Positions 34,548-41,871 of a stretch of DNA of 64,000 nucleotides are shown piece by piece. Positions within the stretch are counted from its first letter, which is position 1. The number at the start of each line of letters is the position of its first letter. Both the position numbers and the translations under genes were made by a program. The notes beneath the pieces are model-generated. The model did not search any database. It had not been told where the DNA came from and saw only the letters and a list, made by a program, of their open reading frames with translations. Source of the DNA: Candidatus Accumulibacter sp. 66-26 (GTDB lineage Bacteria; Pseudomonadota; Gammaproteobacteria; Burkholderiales; Rhodocyclaceae); contig MKUH01000017.1 in assembly GCA_001897745.1 (NCBI GenBank), positions 62,001-126,000 of the forward strand, written 5' to 3'.

Positions 34548-35410
34548 GGGGCCTCCTGCGGCAGGGCAAAACGTTGCATCGTTTCGGGCAGCATCGCCTC
34601 GGCCTGCGGGCCGGACACGACGGCGATGCGTTCCAGCAACTGGGATTCCGAGAGCACGCCGAAACCGATGGGCGTGATCTTTCCGGTGAAGGGCTGGGCC
34701 AGGAAGACGGCGGGCACCTGCGCGACCTTCAGGGTGGTGGCGATGCCGTTGTCCGGGAGCGCGTTGGGGAAGCCCGGCATCGGGCCGCCATCGATGCTGA
34801 TGGCCACCACCTGGATGCCGTGGCGCGCCTGGAAGGCCGCCAGGGTCGGTGCGAAAGCGTGGCAGTACGGGCAGTCCGAGCGGTAGAAGAAGAACAGCAC
34901 GTGGTCCTTGCCCAGTTCGGCAATCGAACGGGATCGGTCCACCAACTCGGTCTGCTCGAACACCGCCAGCGCCTTGGCGTTGACCGGCCGACCTTGCAGC
35001 GTCGGATCGAGTGCCGGCGTGGCCCAGGCGACCCGCTGCGCCACGTCGGCGAAATAGGAGGCACGCGCGACCACTTGGGATTCCAGTTCCATGTAGCGGC
35101 GCACGTTCGCCTCGGTCGGCCGCATGATGGCGATGTTACGGGTGTCCTCCAGCGTCTTCTGCAGGCGTTCGAACTCGACCAATTCCGGGGCTTTCGAGGG
35201 CAGAGCCGGTGGTGCCGCGGGCACCACCTTGTCCGGCAGCGGCGGACGTTCCCGTTCCTCGGGCATGGGATCCTCGTAGAAATGCCAGCCGCGCCAACGG
35301 TCGGACCAGTAGCGCGCAGCAGCATCCTGGGCCGACGCGGCGCTGGCGCCCAGCATCGAGGCCAGCACCAGCGCCAAGCGGAGGGGTATGGGGAACGCGA
35401 AGCGCTTCAT
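34544..35410 (-). CDS. traF: Conjugal transfer pilus assembly protein TraF (thioredoxin-like)
   Basis: Periplasmic thioredoxin-fold protein that acts with TraH, TraW, TraU and TrbB in F-pilus assembly. The 288-residue product has a signal peptide (ASAASA-QDAA), a WRGWHFYEDP segment typical of TraF, and a thioredoxin domain with Cys180-Pro-Tyr-Cys183. The retained CPYC suggests redox activity, unlike F TraF, which lacks the cysteine pair. Confidence 0.92.
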   Translation of the reverse strand: MKRFAFPIPLRLALVLASMLGASAASAQDAAARYWSDRWRGWHFYEDPMPEERERPPLPDKVVPAAPPALPSKAPELVEFERLQKTLEDTRNIAIMRPTEANVRRYMELESQVVARASYFADVAQRVAWATPALDPTLQGRPVNAKALAVFEQTELVDRSRSIAELGKDHVLFFFYRSDCPYCHAFAPTLAAFQARHGIQVVAISIDGGPMPGFPNALPDNGIATTLKVAQVPAVFLAQPFTGKITPIGFGVLSESQLLERIAVVSGPQAEAMLPETMQRFALPQEAP

Positions 35411-35417
35411 ATGGGCT

Positions 35418-35792
35418 CTACTTCAGGGATTGTGGCGGCCGGCCGTCGAGGCAGTAGTTGATGCCGAAATCCATCGTCTGCCGGCGCGGGGTCGTCGCGC
35501 CGGGCAGGAGAACGCCGTCTTGCCAGAACGTAACCTTCAGCCGGCGGCAACCCGGTTGGGCGTAGCGCTTCTCGGTCGTCACGTCGATGAAGATCGGCGA
35601 GGTGGCACCGAAGCGCCTCGTGATCGCATCGGCCATTTCGCCGGTGAGGACGCCGTGGGCCTGCCCGTCGGTCGCCTGGAGGGCGGCCAGCATCACCGGG
35701 CGCGCATCGGGCACCGGCGTGCGGAGCAGGTCGTCGGCGAAGACCGGCAACGCGAATGCGGCGAGCAGCGCAGCGGCATAGACAGGCTTCAT
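35418..35792 (-). CDS. Small exported protein in the transfer operon, function unknown
   Basis: A 124-residue product with a signal peptide (MKPVYAAALLAAFALPVFA) and two Cys in the mature part (QPGCRRLKV and INYCLDG), consistent with a disulphide-bonded periplasmic protein. Start 35792 forms TAATG with the traN stop and has AGGGG 8 bases upstream; ATG 35798 would be too close to that site. I do not recognise the family. Its place between traN and traF, and similar gene sets in related ICEs, suggest a pilus accessory role. Confidence 0.75.
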   Translation of the reverse strand: MKPVYAAALLAAFALPVFADDLLRTPVPDARPVMLAALQATDGQAHGVLTGEMADAITRRFGATSPIFIDVTTEKRYAQPGCRRLKVTFWQDGVLLPGATTPRRQTMDFGINYCLDGRPPQSLK

Positions 35793-38110
35793 TAGCATTT
35801 CCCCTGTCCGTAGTAGCAGGTGGTGAGGCGCGAGGCGTTGCTGCCCTGGATCGTTCCGACACTGGGCAGCGTCGGGACGATGGAGGCATAGAACTCAGAG
35901 AGGTCCATCGCCGCAAAGTCCAGGCTCTGCAGTTGCGCGATGGTGAAGCCCGAGCAGTCGGGGTTCTTGCCGGAGCCCCAGCACTTGCCCACCTGGACGC
36001 GGCCCTGCTCGTTGACGATGCGCGCGAGCTTGCTGTTGAAGCAGCACTTGCCGGTGGTGTGCTCGATGCAGGCGACACAGGCGCCGAGGATGCGGATGCA
36101 CGACGAACAATAGGTCCCGACGCTATGGCACAGGCCGGCCCCTTCCTTCATCGCGAGCTTGCCTTCGTCCTCGTTGCAGGACGACATCGACATGACGATG
36201 TAGATCACCACCGCAATCGCCAGGGACCAGGGATCGAAGGCGATCACCAGGCCGTCGCCGGCGTAGAGAACGGCCGAGCCTGCTGGCAGTGCCGTGCCAT
36301 TGATGGCGACGGTGACGCCATAGGTCGTGAAGCTGCCGCTGAATCCGCCGCCGAGCAGCAGCGCCTGCATGCCTTGGTACAGGAACTCGCGGTTGTCGGC
36401 GTTCATCAGCACGTCATAGACCAGTCGTGAGCCGGTGCCGAACAGGCTCTGGTTGGTCATGCCGGCGCCGGCCGAGTCGGAGTAGCAACAGTTCTTGAAG
36501 AGACGGTCCCGGCATTTGTTTGACTCGCCCTTGAAGACCTGCATGTTGTCGGTGTCGAGGTACACGCCGGCTTCGCGTGCGGCTTCCATCAGCGACATCG
36601 AACGGGCGAAGTCGGCGTCGTTGGTGTAGCTGGTGTTGAAGCAGTTCGAGCCCAGGCAATAGACGTTGGCGGGGCAGTCCGAGGCGGTGGTGGCGGTTTG
36701 GGCGGAGACCGGGCAGGTGTAGGTGTCCTGGGTGATCTCGCACAACCCGGTCGCCGCATTCATCTGCTTGCAGGTGCTGGTCGCCGGGGTACAACCGCTG
36801 CTCGCCAGTGGGGCGCACTCATCCACCGGTGCGCCGGAGGCACAGGTGAGGGTACGCTCATAGGACCAGCAGGCGCGCGTGACGGCGCGGCCGTCGATGG
36901 TCTTGGTGGCGGGGCCGTCGACGCAGCGGTCGGCCGTGGTCACGGTGCAGCGGCCGCTCTCCGTCAGCGCGGCGCTCCTGTCGACCCAGACGTCCGTCTC
37001 GTGCTGCTCCATGGTCGGCTGGACGAAGGACAGGGGCAGACTCCAACCGGAGGCGCCGACCAGGGTCGCGGATCCCGCCGGTAGGGCGCAGTGCGTCCCG
37101 GCGTCGTCGTAGATCGTCGTGCTGCCGCCCGGGCAGCCGGCCTCGGCATCGGGGGCGGTGAGGGTGAAGCACTGGTCGGCCGCACCACCGGAGAGGAATT
37201 CGCCGGCCCAATAGCCGCTCAGCGTATCGCCGCGCACCGTCCCGGCGGGGCAGGCATAGACCGGCGTGCCGAACTGGAAGGTGTAGCTGCAACTCCCGGC
37301 GGTGCAGCCCGAGCCTGGCATCATGACGACCTTGAAGGGGCTCCAGCAGTAGCCCTGCCAATGCGGCGACAGGTCGGTGACGTAGGTCGCCTGGGTAGCC
37401 GGTGCAATCGGCAGGTCGAGGGCCTGCCAGCCGATGCAGGCGCCCATGCCACCGGCGGCGTAGAAGCGAAAACGCTGCTTGCCGTCGGCGCGGATGCGGC
37501 ATTGTGCTTCCGCGATCATGTAGTCCATGCCGTTGCGGTTGACCTGGCCATGGGCGAACCAGGTGCCTTCGGTGCAACTGGGCAGCAATTCCACCTGGAC
37601 CGTGAGGTCGCGCCGGGTGGTGTAGTTGCCGACACCGCTGTAACGGTTGCAGACCTTGGTGGTCGTGCCGGCGGGGGTGGTGACCTCGGCGGTGGTGCAA
37701 CCCGAGTAATAGTCGGCGAGACTGCCCAGCACGCTCGACGGATTGCCTGCGATATCGCGGGCGGCGGCGACGGCGGGATCGTAGGCCGAGACCGGGGTGC
37801 GCGGCGTGTTGGCCGAAGTCACGGCACCGCGCTGCGCCTGGCAGACGGGATCATCGATACTGGTGGCGCAGGCGGCCAGGCGGGCATTGGCCGCCCCCGA
37901 CAGGCTGGGCTGGCTGTAGTACGTGGTTTCCGGTGGCGTCGTGGTGTAGCCGGGCACGGCACTCGATGCACTCGGCGTATTCACCGTCCCCCGGATGACG
38001 GGATTGGCCGCCTGCCCGGCGGCGGTGCCTTCCTCGAACGGACCGGCGACGGCGGCGGTCTGCGTCGTGACAAAGCAGACGAGCGTGATCCAGGTGACCC
38101 AGCGGCGCAT
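35792..38110 (-). CDS. traN: Mating-pair stabilisation outer-membrane protein TraN
   Basis: Cysteine-rich outer-membrane adhesin that contacts the recipient surface. The 772-residue product has a signal peptide, a Thr/Ser-rich N-terminal third with many paired cysteines, and the highly conserved Cys-rich C-terminal block (CKQMNAATGLCEI, FKGESNKCRDRLFKNCCYSD, GTYCSSC, GKCCFNSKLARIVNEQGR). The variable middle is where recipient specificity usually resides. Confidence 0.94.
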   Translation of the reverse strand: MRRWVTWITLVCFVTTQTAAVAGPFEEGTAAGQAANPVIRGTVNTPSASSAVPGYTTTPPETTYYSQPSLSGAANARLAACATSIDDPVCQAQRGAVTSANTPRTPVSAYDPAVAAARDIAGNPSSVLGSLADYYSGCTTAEVTTPAGTTTKVCNRYSGVGNYTTRRDLTVQVELLPSCTEGTWFAHGQVNRNGMDYMIAEAQCRIRADGKQRFRFYAAGGMGACIGWQALDLPIAPATQATYVTDLSPHWQGYCWSPFKVVMMPGSGCTAGSCSYTFQFGTPVYACPAGTVRGDTLSGYWAGEFLSGGAADQCFTLTAPDAEAGCPGGSTTIYDDAGTHCALPAGSATLVGASGWSLPLSFVQPTMEQHETDVWVDRSAALTESGRCTVTTADRCVDGPATKTIDGRAVTRACWSYERTLTCASGAPVDECAPLASSGCTPATSTCKQMNAATGLCEITQDTYTCPVSAQTATTASDCPANVYCLGSNCFNTSYTNDADFARSMSLMEAAREAGVYLDTDNMQVFKGESNKCRDRLFKNCCYSDSAGAGMTNQSLFGTGSRLVYDVLMNADNREFLYQGMQALLLGGGFSGSFTTYGVTVAINGTALPAGSAVLYAGDGLVIAFDPWSLAIAVVIYIVMSMSSCNEDEGKLAMKEGAGLCHSVGTYCSSCIRILGACVACIEHTTGKCCFNSKLARIVNEQGRVQVGKCWGSGKNPDCSGFTIAQLQSLDFAAMDLSEFYASIVPTLPSVGTIQGSNASRLTTCYYGQGKC

Positions 38111-38119
38111 CGTGGCCTC

Positions 38120-38875
38120 CTATCCCTTAATCCGTTTCAGGAAGGTGTCGGCGGGCGGGCCGAACCCGGGTGCCGAGCGCCGCATGTGTTCCAGCGCGTA
38201 GTCCAGGCTCACGTCGCCGGAGGTCCGCAGGAAGCTGTCGGCCGGCGCGCAACTGCCGCTGGCGCAGGCAACCGGGCGGGTGCCGTCGCGCACCAGCACG
38301 AAGGTCGGTACCTGGGTGACGGCGTAGCGGTCGAAGGCTTGGGGATCGATCTGCACGGCCACCTGGCGGGAGCCGATCAGGCCCTGCACCTGGGCGACGG
38401 TGTCGCGCAGCGAGCCGTTGGTGAAGCCCCGGAGGACGATCGAGGCCTTGGCACGCGCGGCCTGGTCGACCAGGCGTTGCAGCGTGGGCCGGGGCATGGA
38501 CAGGCTGACGAACACCAACAGCCCGGGCCCAATCGCCAGCCCCTGCTCCTGAGTCATTGCATCGGCTTGCGATGCATAGCCCCGCGCCAGCGCCTCGAGA
38601 TCGATCGGGGTGCGGCTGAGAGGCTGTGGCAGTGCCTCGACGTTGGGGCCGGTCGGCACCGGCGCGGATCGGAGTTCGGCATCGCTGGGCATGCGGTACT
38701 TCCGCCGCGCCGCGTCGATGTCCTGATCGGTAACGGTCGGCATTTCGCGGCGGACCCGTTCGATGTCCGCGTCGGTGATGACCGGCGGGTTTTGCCCCAG
38801 GGCTTGCGCGCTCGCCACGAGCGCGGCGGTGAGGCCGAGGGCACCGGCAGATAGACGGAGATCAGAAGCCCACAC
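38120..38875 (-). CDS. trbC: F-type pilus assembly protein TrbC
   Basis: Periplasmic factor of F-pilus biogenesis that in F works with TraW. The 251-residue product has a short signal-like N-terminus (ALGLTAALVASAQA), a helical linker, and the TrbC_Ftype domain (about residues 115-215) with LLVFVSLSMPRPTLQRLVDQAA, VLRGFTNGSL and IDPQAFDRYAVTQVPTFVL, a thioredoxin-like fold. It overlaps the traU stop by 14 bases. Confidence 0.93.
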   Translation of the reverse strand: MWASDLRLSAGALGLTAALVASAQALGQNPPVITDADIERVRREMPTVTDQDIDAARRKYRMPSDAELRSAPVPTGPNVEALPQPLSRTPIDLEALARGYASQADAMTQEQGLAIGPGLLVFVSLSMPRPTLQRLVDQAARAKASIVLRGFTNGSLRDTVAQVQGLIGSRQVAVQIDPQAFDRYAVTQVPTFVLVRDGTRPVACASGSCAPADSFLRTSGDVSLDYALEHMRRSAPGFGPPADTFLKRIKG

Positions 38876-39893
38876 AGCAGTTCCTCTTGCGAAATAACAT
38901 GAAGGCGAAGTCCTCGCCGCGCACCGGGTATTCCTTGCCGGCGCCCCAGAGCACCGTGGTGCGCCCGAAGGGCTGGCAGCAGCGGCCGGCCTCCTTGTCG
39001 GTGTTGGGGATCGGATAGGTGAGTTGGGTCTTGTAGGCAGTCTTGTCCATGACCGGCTCGAAGTACGGTCCGCACAGGCCAGGCGTGCCGTGCCAGCCCC
39101 AGGCGATCAGTTCGCGGTGCATTTTGGCGGTCAGGCGCTGGGCCATCAGAGCGGCCGTGCGCACGCCGCCCAGGTGGTAGGACACGTGGCCGTCGAGTGG
39201 GTAAATGCCACCCTGGCAGCCGGCGCACCAGAAGAGCTCCTTGAGGCCGAAGCCGACCGAAGCGGCGACGCAGTCGGCGGCGCAGGCGGCGATGGCGACC
39301 GGATTGGCGAAGAGCACGGCGTCCGGATTGAGGATCAGGGTGAGTTCGTCGTCGGCCCACAGGGGATCGACTTCGGTGAGGTAGGCGAGATCGAAGGAGC
39401 CCTTTTCCAGGCAGGGGAAGTCGGTCACTACCTCCAGCCAGTACATCACCGGGTTCACGTAGAAGTGCGCCTGGTAGAAGCTGCCGCCGTCGCCATCGCC
39501 TTCGGGGCGGGTGAAGCGCGCGGCCTCCGGCGCCGGGATGCCCGGGTCGAGATCGACGCCGCCGAGCGACACGAGGCAGAAGGGTTTGCGCACCGCCTCG
39601 ACATGCCGTGCCGGCTCCCAGAAGCCGATGGAGAGTCCGATGACCGGATTGACGCCACAACTGCAGACGGGGCTCGATGGGTTGTCGGTGTCCTCCTGGT
39701 CGCCGAAGTTGGCGATGTGCGCGGCGCCGATGCTGATCGGCAGGATGCACGACCAGCAGATATCGGTGATCGGATTGGGAAACTTGCCGGTGCAGGTGGC
39801 CGCACCGGCGGCGAGGCTGGGGCCGGCCACGCAGGCGAGCACGGCGGCGAGCAGGACGGGAGTGACGCAAAATAGGCCGCGATGGGAATTCAT
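38862..39893 (-). CDS. traU: Conjugal transfer protein TraU
   Basis: Periplasmic cysteine-rich protein needed for pilus assembly and DNA transfer. The 343-residue product has a signal peptide and the family motif CTGKFPNPITDICWSCILPISIG at its mature start, further cysteines in SSPVCSCG, AACAADC and CAGCQGG, and a C-terminal RCCQPFG and RNCCVGF. The disulphide load fits the two thioredoxin-type proteins (TraF, DsbC) in the operon. Confidence 0.95.
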   Translation of the reverse strand: MNSHRGLFCVTPVLLAAVLACVAGPSLAAGAATCTGKFPNPITDICWSCILPISIGAAHIANFGDQEDTDNPSSPVCSCGVNPVIGLSIGFWEPARHVEAVRKPFCLVSLGGVDLDPGIPAPEAARFTRPEGDGDGGSFYQAHFYVNPVMYWLEVVTDFPCLEKGSFDLAYLTEVDPLWADDELTLILNPDAVLFANPVAIAACAADCVAASVGFGLKELFWCAGCQGGIYPLDGHVSYHLGGVRTAALMAQRLTAKMHRELIAWGWHGTPGLCGPYFEPVMDKTAYKTQLTYPIPNTDKEAGRCCQPFGRTTVLWGAGKEYPVRGEDFAFMLFRKRNCCVGF

Positions 39894-40525
39894 GGGGACA
39901 CCGCCAATTCGTCGATACGCAGCCGCAGCCCGTCCTGCGATACCAGGGCCGGCACCTGGGTGATGCCCAGGCGGCGGGTGAGCAGTCCCTGCTGGTCGTA
40001 GTAGACCGGGAGGTGCCAGGACTGCATGAGGTCCAGGTAGGAGCCGCCGACCAGGATCGGCTTCACTCGGCCCTGGTAAAGGGCGATCAACTGCCGGGCG
40101 CGGCCGACCTGACGCGGGTCGCGGGCATCGAAGAACAGCAGGTGCCGGGACAGCGACACCACTTCCAGCGGGTTCTTGCGCGTGCCGGCGGCAAACAGCA
40201 ATTCGCCCTGGGGGCCGAGGATGTTGCGATCCAGGGCGAAGCTCGGATCGAAGTGGAAGGTCCGCACCGTGTCGGTCGGCCGCAGGCCGGTGACCGGTGG
40301 CGGATTCTTCACGGTCGCGATGCCCCGTTCCCGGGCTTCTGCTTCCAGGCGCCCGAGTTCGCCGCTGCGTTCCTTCTCGCGCAGGCGCTGCTCGATCATC
40401 TGGAGCAGATGGGGTTCGCTGATCTCGTAGGTCGGCCCGATGACGCCCAGATCCATGGCCCGCGCGCCAGCCGCGCCCAGCATCAGACCGAGCACCAGGG
40501 GAGCGGACACGATGCAGCGTTTCAT
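39890..40525 (-). CDS. traW: Conjugal transfer protein TraW
   Basis: Periplasmic F-pilus assembly protein. The 211-residue product has a signal peptide (LMLGAAGARA-MDLGVIGPTYEI), the family segment GPTYEISEPHLLQMIEQRL, and a C-terminal TrbC-like domain (KPILVGGSYLDLMQSW, ITQVPALVSQDGLRL). Start 40525 (MKRCIV) overlaps the upstream gene by 4 bases and begins a standard signal peptide. Confidence 0.93.
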   Translation of the reverse strand: MKRCIVSAPLVLGLMLGAAGARAMDLGVIGPTYEISEPHLLQMIEQRLREKERSGELGRLEAEARERGIATVKNPPPVTGLRPTDTVRTFHFDPSFALDRNILGPQGELLFAAGTRKNPLEVVSLSRHLLFFDARDPRQVGRARQLIALYQGRVKPILVGGSYLDLMQSWHLPVYYDQQGLLTRRLGITQVPALVSQDGLRLRIDELAVSP

Positions 40526-40899
40526 CGCGCCCCCCTGGCCCGGCAACGGATCTGTCCGGCGAGTCGTTCGCGGGCGGCGGTATCGCGCAGGTGGATGGCG
40601 CGGATCAGTCCCATCAGCACCGGATCGCCGTCACCGTCCGACATCGCTTGGCGCAACTCGGTCGTGGTGAGTGCCCGGCCACAACGCCGCTCGAAAGCGG
40701 CGAGATAGTCCTTGGCCCCCACCTCGGCGGCGGGGGCGATTTGCCGCAGGAGGCCGAGATAGTCGCCCAGCGGCATGTCATTGATCCCTGGCGTCGTCGG
40801 CGTCCCGTGGATCGGCCCGCGGGCCGGACTGGACTGGCCCCGGGCGGCCGGCTGGGTCAAGAGGCCGAGCAGCGCGAGGAGTAGAAGGGCCTTGGTCAT
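40522..40899 (-). CDS. Small exported protein upstream of traW, function unknown
   Basis: A 125-residue product with a signal peptide (MTKALLLLALLGLLTQPAARG) followed by a short mature domain (PLGDYLGLLRQIAPAAEVGAKDY, two Cys at ERRCG and IRCRA). No family is recognised. ATG 40899 is chosen because it starts a normal signal peptide; an in-frame upstream ATG adds an Arg-rich 11 residues. It is tightly coupled to traW and conserved position implies a role in pilus assembly. Confidence 0.72.
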   Translation of the reverse strand: MTKALLLLALLGLLTQPAARGQSSPARGPIHGTPTTPGINDMPLGDYLGLLRQIAPAAEVGAKDYLAAFERRCGRALTTTELRQAMSDGDGDPVLMGLIRAIHLRDTAARERLAGQIRCRARGAR

Positions 40900-40909
40900 G
40901 GCGCGCCTT

Positions 40910-41506
40910 TCAATACAGCGGAACCACGACACCGACCACCTGCTCGGCCCGTACCAGGCCGCTGTCCTGGTAGCGCGAGTCGAAGGAGTCGGGGCTGGTG
41001 CCCTGAACGTAGTAGTGCCCGGGCGGGATGACGGTGGGCGTGATCGGTGCGAGCGGACTATGGTCGTAGGCCTGCAGCTTGGCCACGCCGACCTCCTCGC
41101 CGTTGATCGCCACGTGCCGACCGGCGACGGTCACGGCATCGCCCGGCAAACCCCGCACGATCTTGAAGAAGGGCTGGCCGCGCAGTCCCGGGTAACGCGC
41201 CTTCGCCTCACCGTCGAACGAGAAGACGATGAAGTCGCCGCGCCGCAGGGGGTGGGGTCCGTGCACCAGCCAGGCGATGCGATACGGCAGGCTTGGCGTC
41301 CAGTTGAAGAGCACGGGCAGCCGCGGCGTCGCATCGATGAAGAGCCGGGCATAGGCCAAGCCCCAGATCGCGAAGATCGGCAGGTAGACATACCAGCGGC
41401 GGCGCACATGGCGCAGGAAATCGGCAAAGTGTTTGACGACGCGCCGCCCCCTACCGGGTATCGACGCGGCCCGCGGTAGCGCCTGTTGGACCGGTTCGGA
41501 ATTCAT
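40910..41506 (-). CDS. S26-family signal peptidase of the conjugation system (TrhF/TraF-like)
   Basis: Inner-membrane peptidase of the type that matures conjugative pilins. The 198-residue product has one membrane segment (about residues 38-56) and the S26 catalytic pair: Ser72 in NWTPSLPYR and Lys115 in PFFKIVRGLPGD. The C-terminal GHYYVQGTSPDSFDSRYQDSGLV is the S26C substrate-pocket signature. Start ATG 41506 overlaps the trbI stop; longer upstream reading is within trbI. The traA pilin, encoded 8 kb upstream, is the likely substrate. Confidence 0.92.
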   Translation of the reverse strand: MNSEPVQQALPRAASIPGRGRRVVKHFADFLRHVRRRWYVYLPIFAIWGLAYARLFIDATPRLPVLFNWTPSLPYRIAWLVHGPHPLRRGDFIVFSFDGEAKARYPGLRGQPFFKIVRGLPGDAVTVAGRHVAINGEEVGVAKLQAYDHSPLAPITPTVIPPGHYYVQGTSPDSFDSRYQDSGLVRAEQVVGVVVPLY

Positions 41507-41871
41507 GGCGCGGCCACCTTTCTGCGCAGCTGCGCCGTCAGGTCGACGGTATTCGGCGTCGGTCCGGCCACGGCGGTCCTGAGGATCACCAGGCAGTTGC
41601 ATTCCCGCGGCAACTCGTCGAGGGCGAGCGGCAGGCGCTGGGCGAAGGCCCGGGCCATGACGAGCGCCTTCTGGCGGTCTTCCTCCGAGCTCGCCTTGGT
41701 GAGGATCTGGGTGAACTCGGCTTCCTTGGCGCGGTACACCTCGGCCACATCGACCACGCCGATGACCAGAGCCGGCCGCAGTACCAGGCGGTCGTAGGCC
41801 GTGAGCGAGGCGGCCACCACGAACAGGGTGACCAGGCCCTGGGCGAGCCATTGGGGAACGGTGGTCTTCAT
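41503..41871 (-). CDS. trbI: F-type conjugation protein TrbI
   Basis: Small inner-membrane protein linked to pilus retraction in F. The 122-residue product has one N-terminal membrane segment (about 8-28) and the TrbI_Ftype domain with VVDVAEVYRAKEAEF and a C-terminal LVILRTAVAGPTPNTVDLT. It overlaps both neighbours by 4 bases. Confidence 0.88.
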   Translation of the reverse strand: MKTTVPQWLAQGLVTLFVVAASLTAYDRLVLRPALVIGVVDVAEVYRAKEAEFTQILTKASSEEDRQKALVMARAFAQRLPLALDELPRECNCLVILRTAVAGPTPNTVDLTAQLRRKVAAP

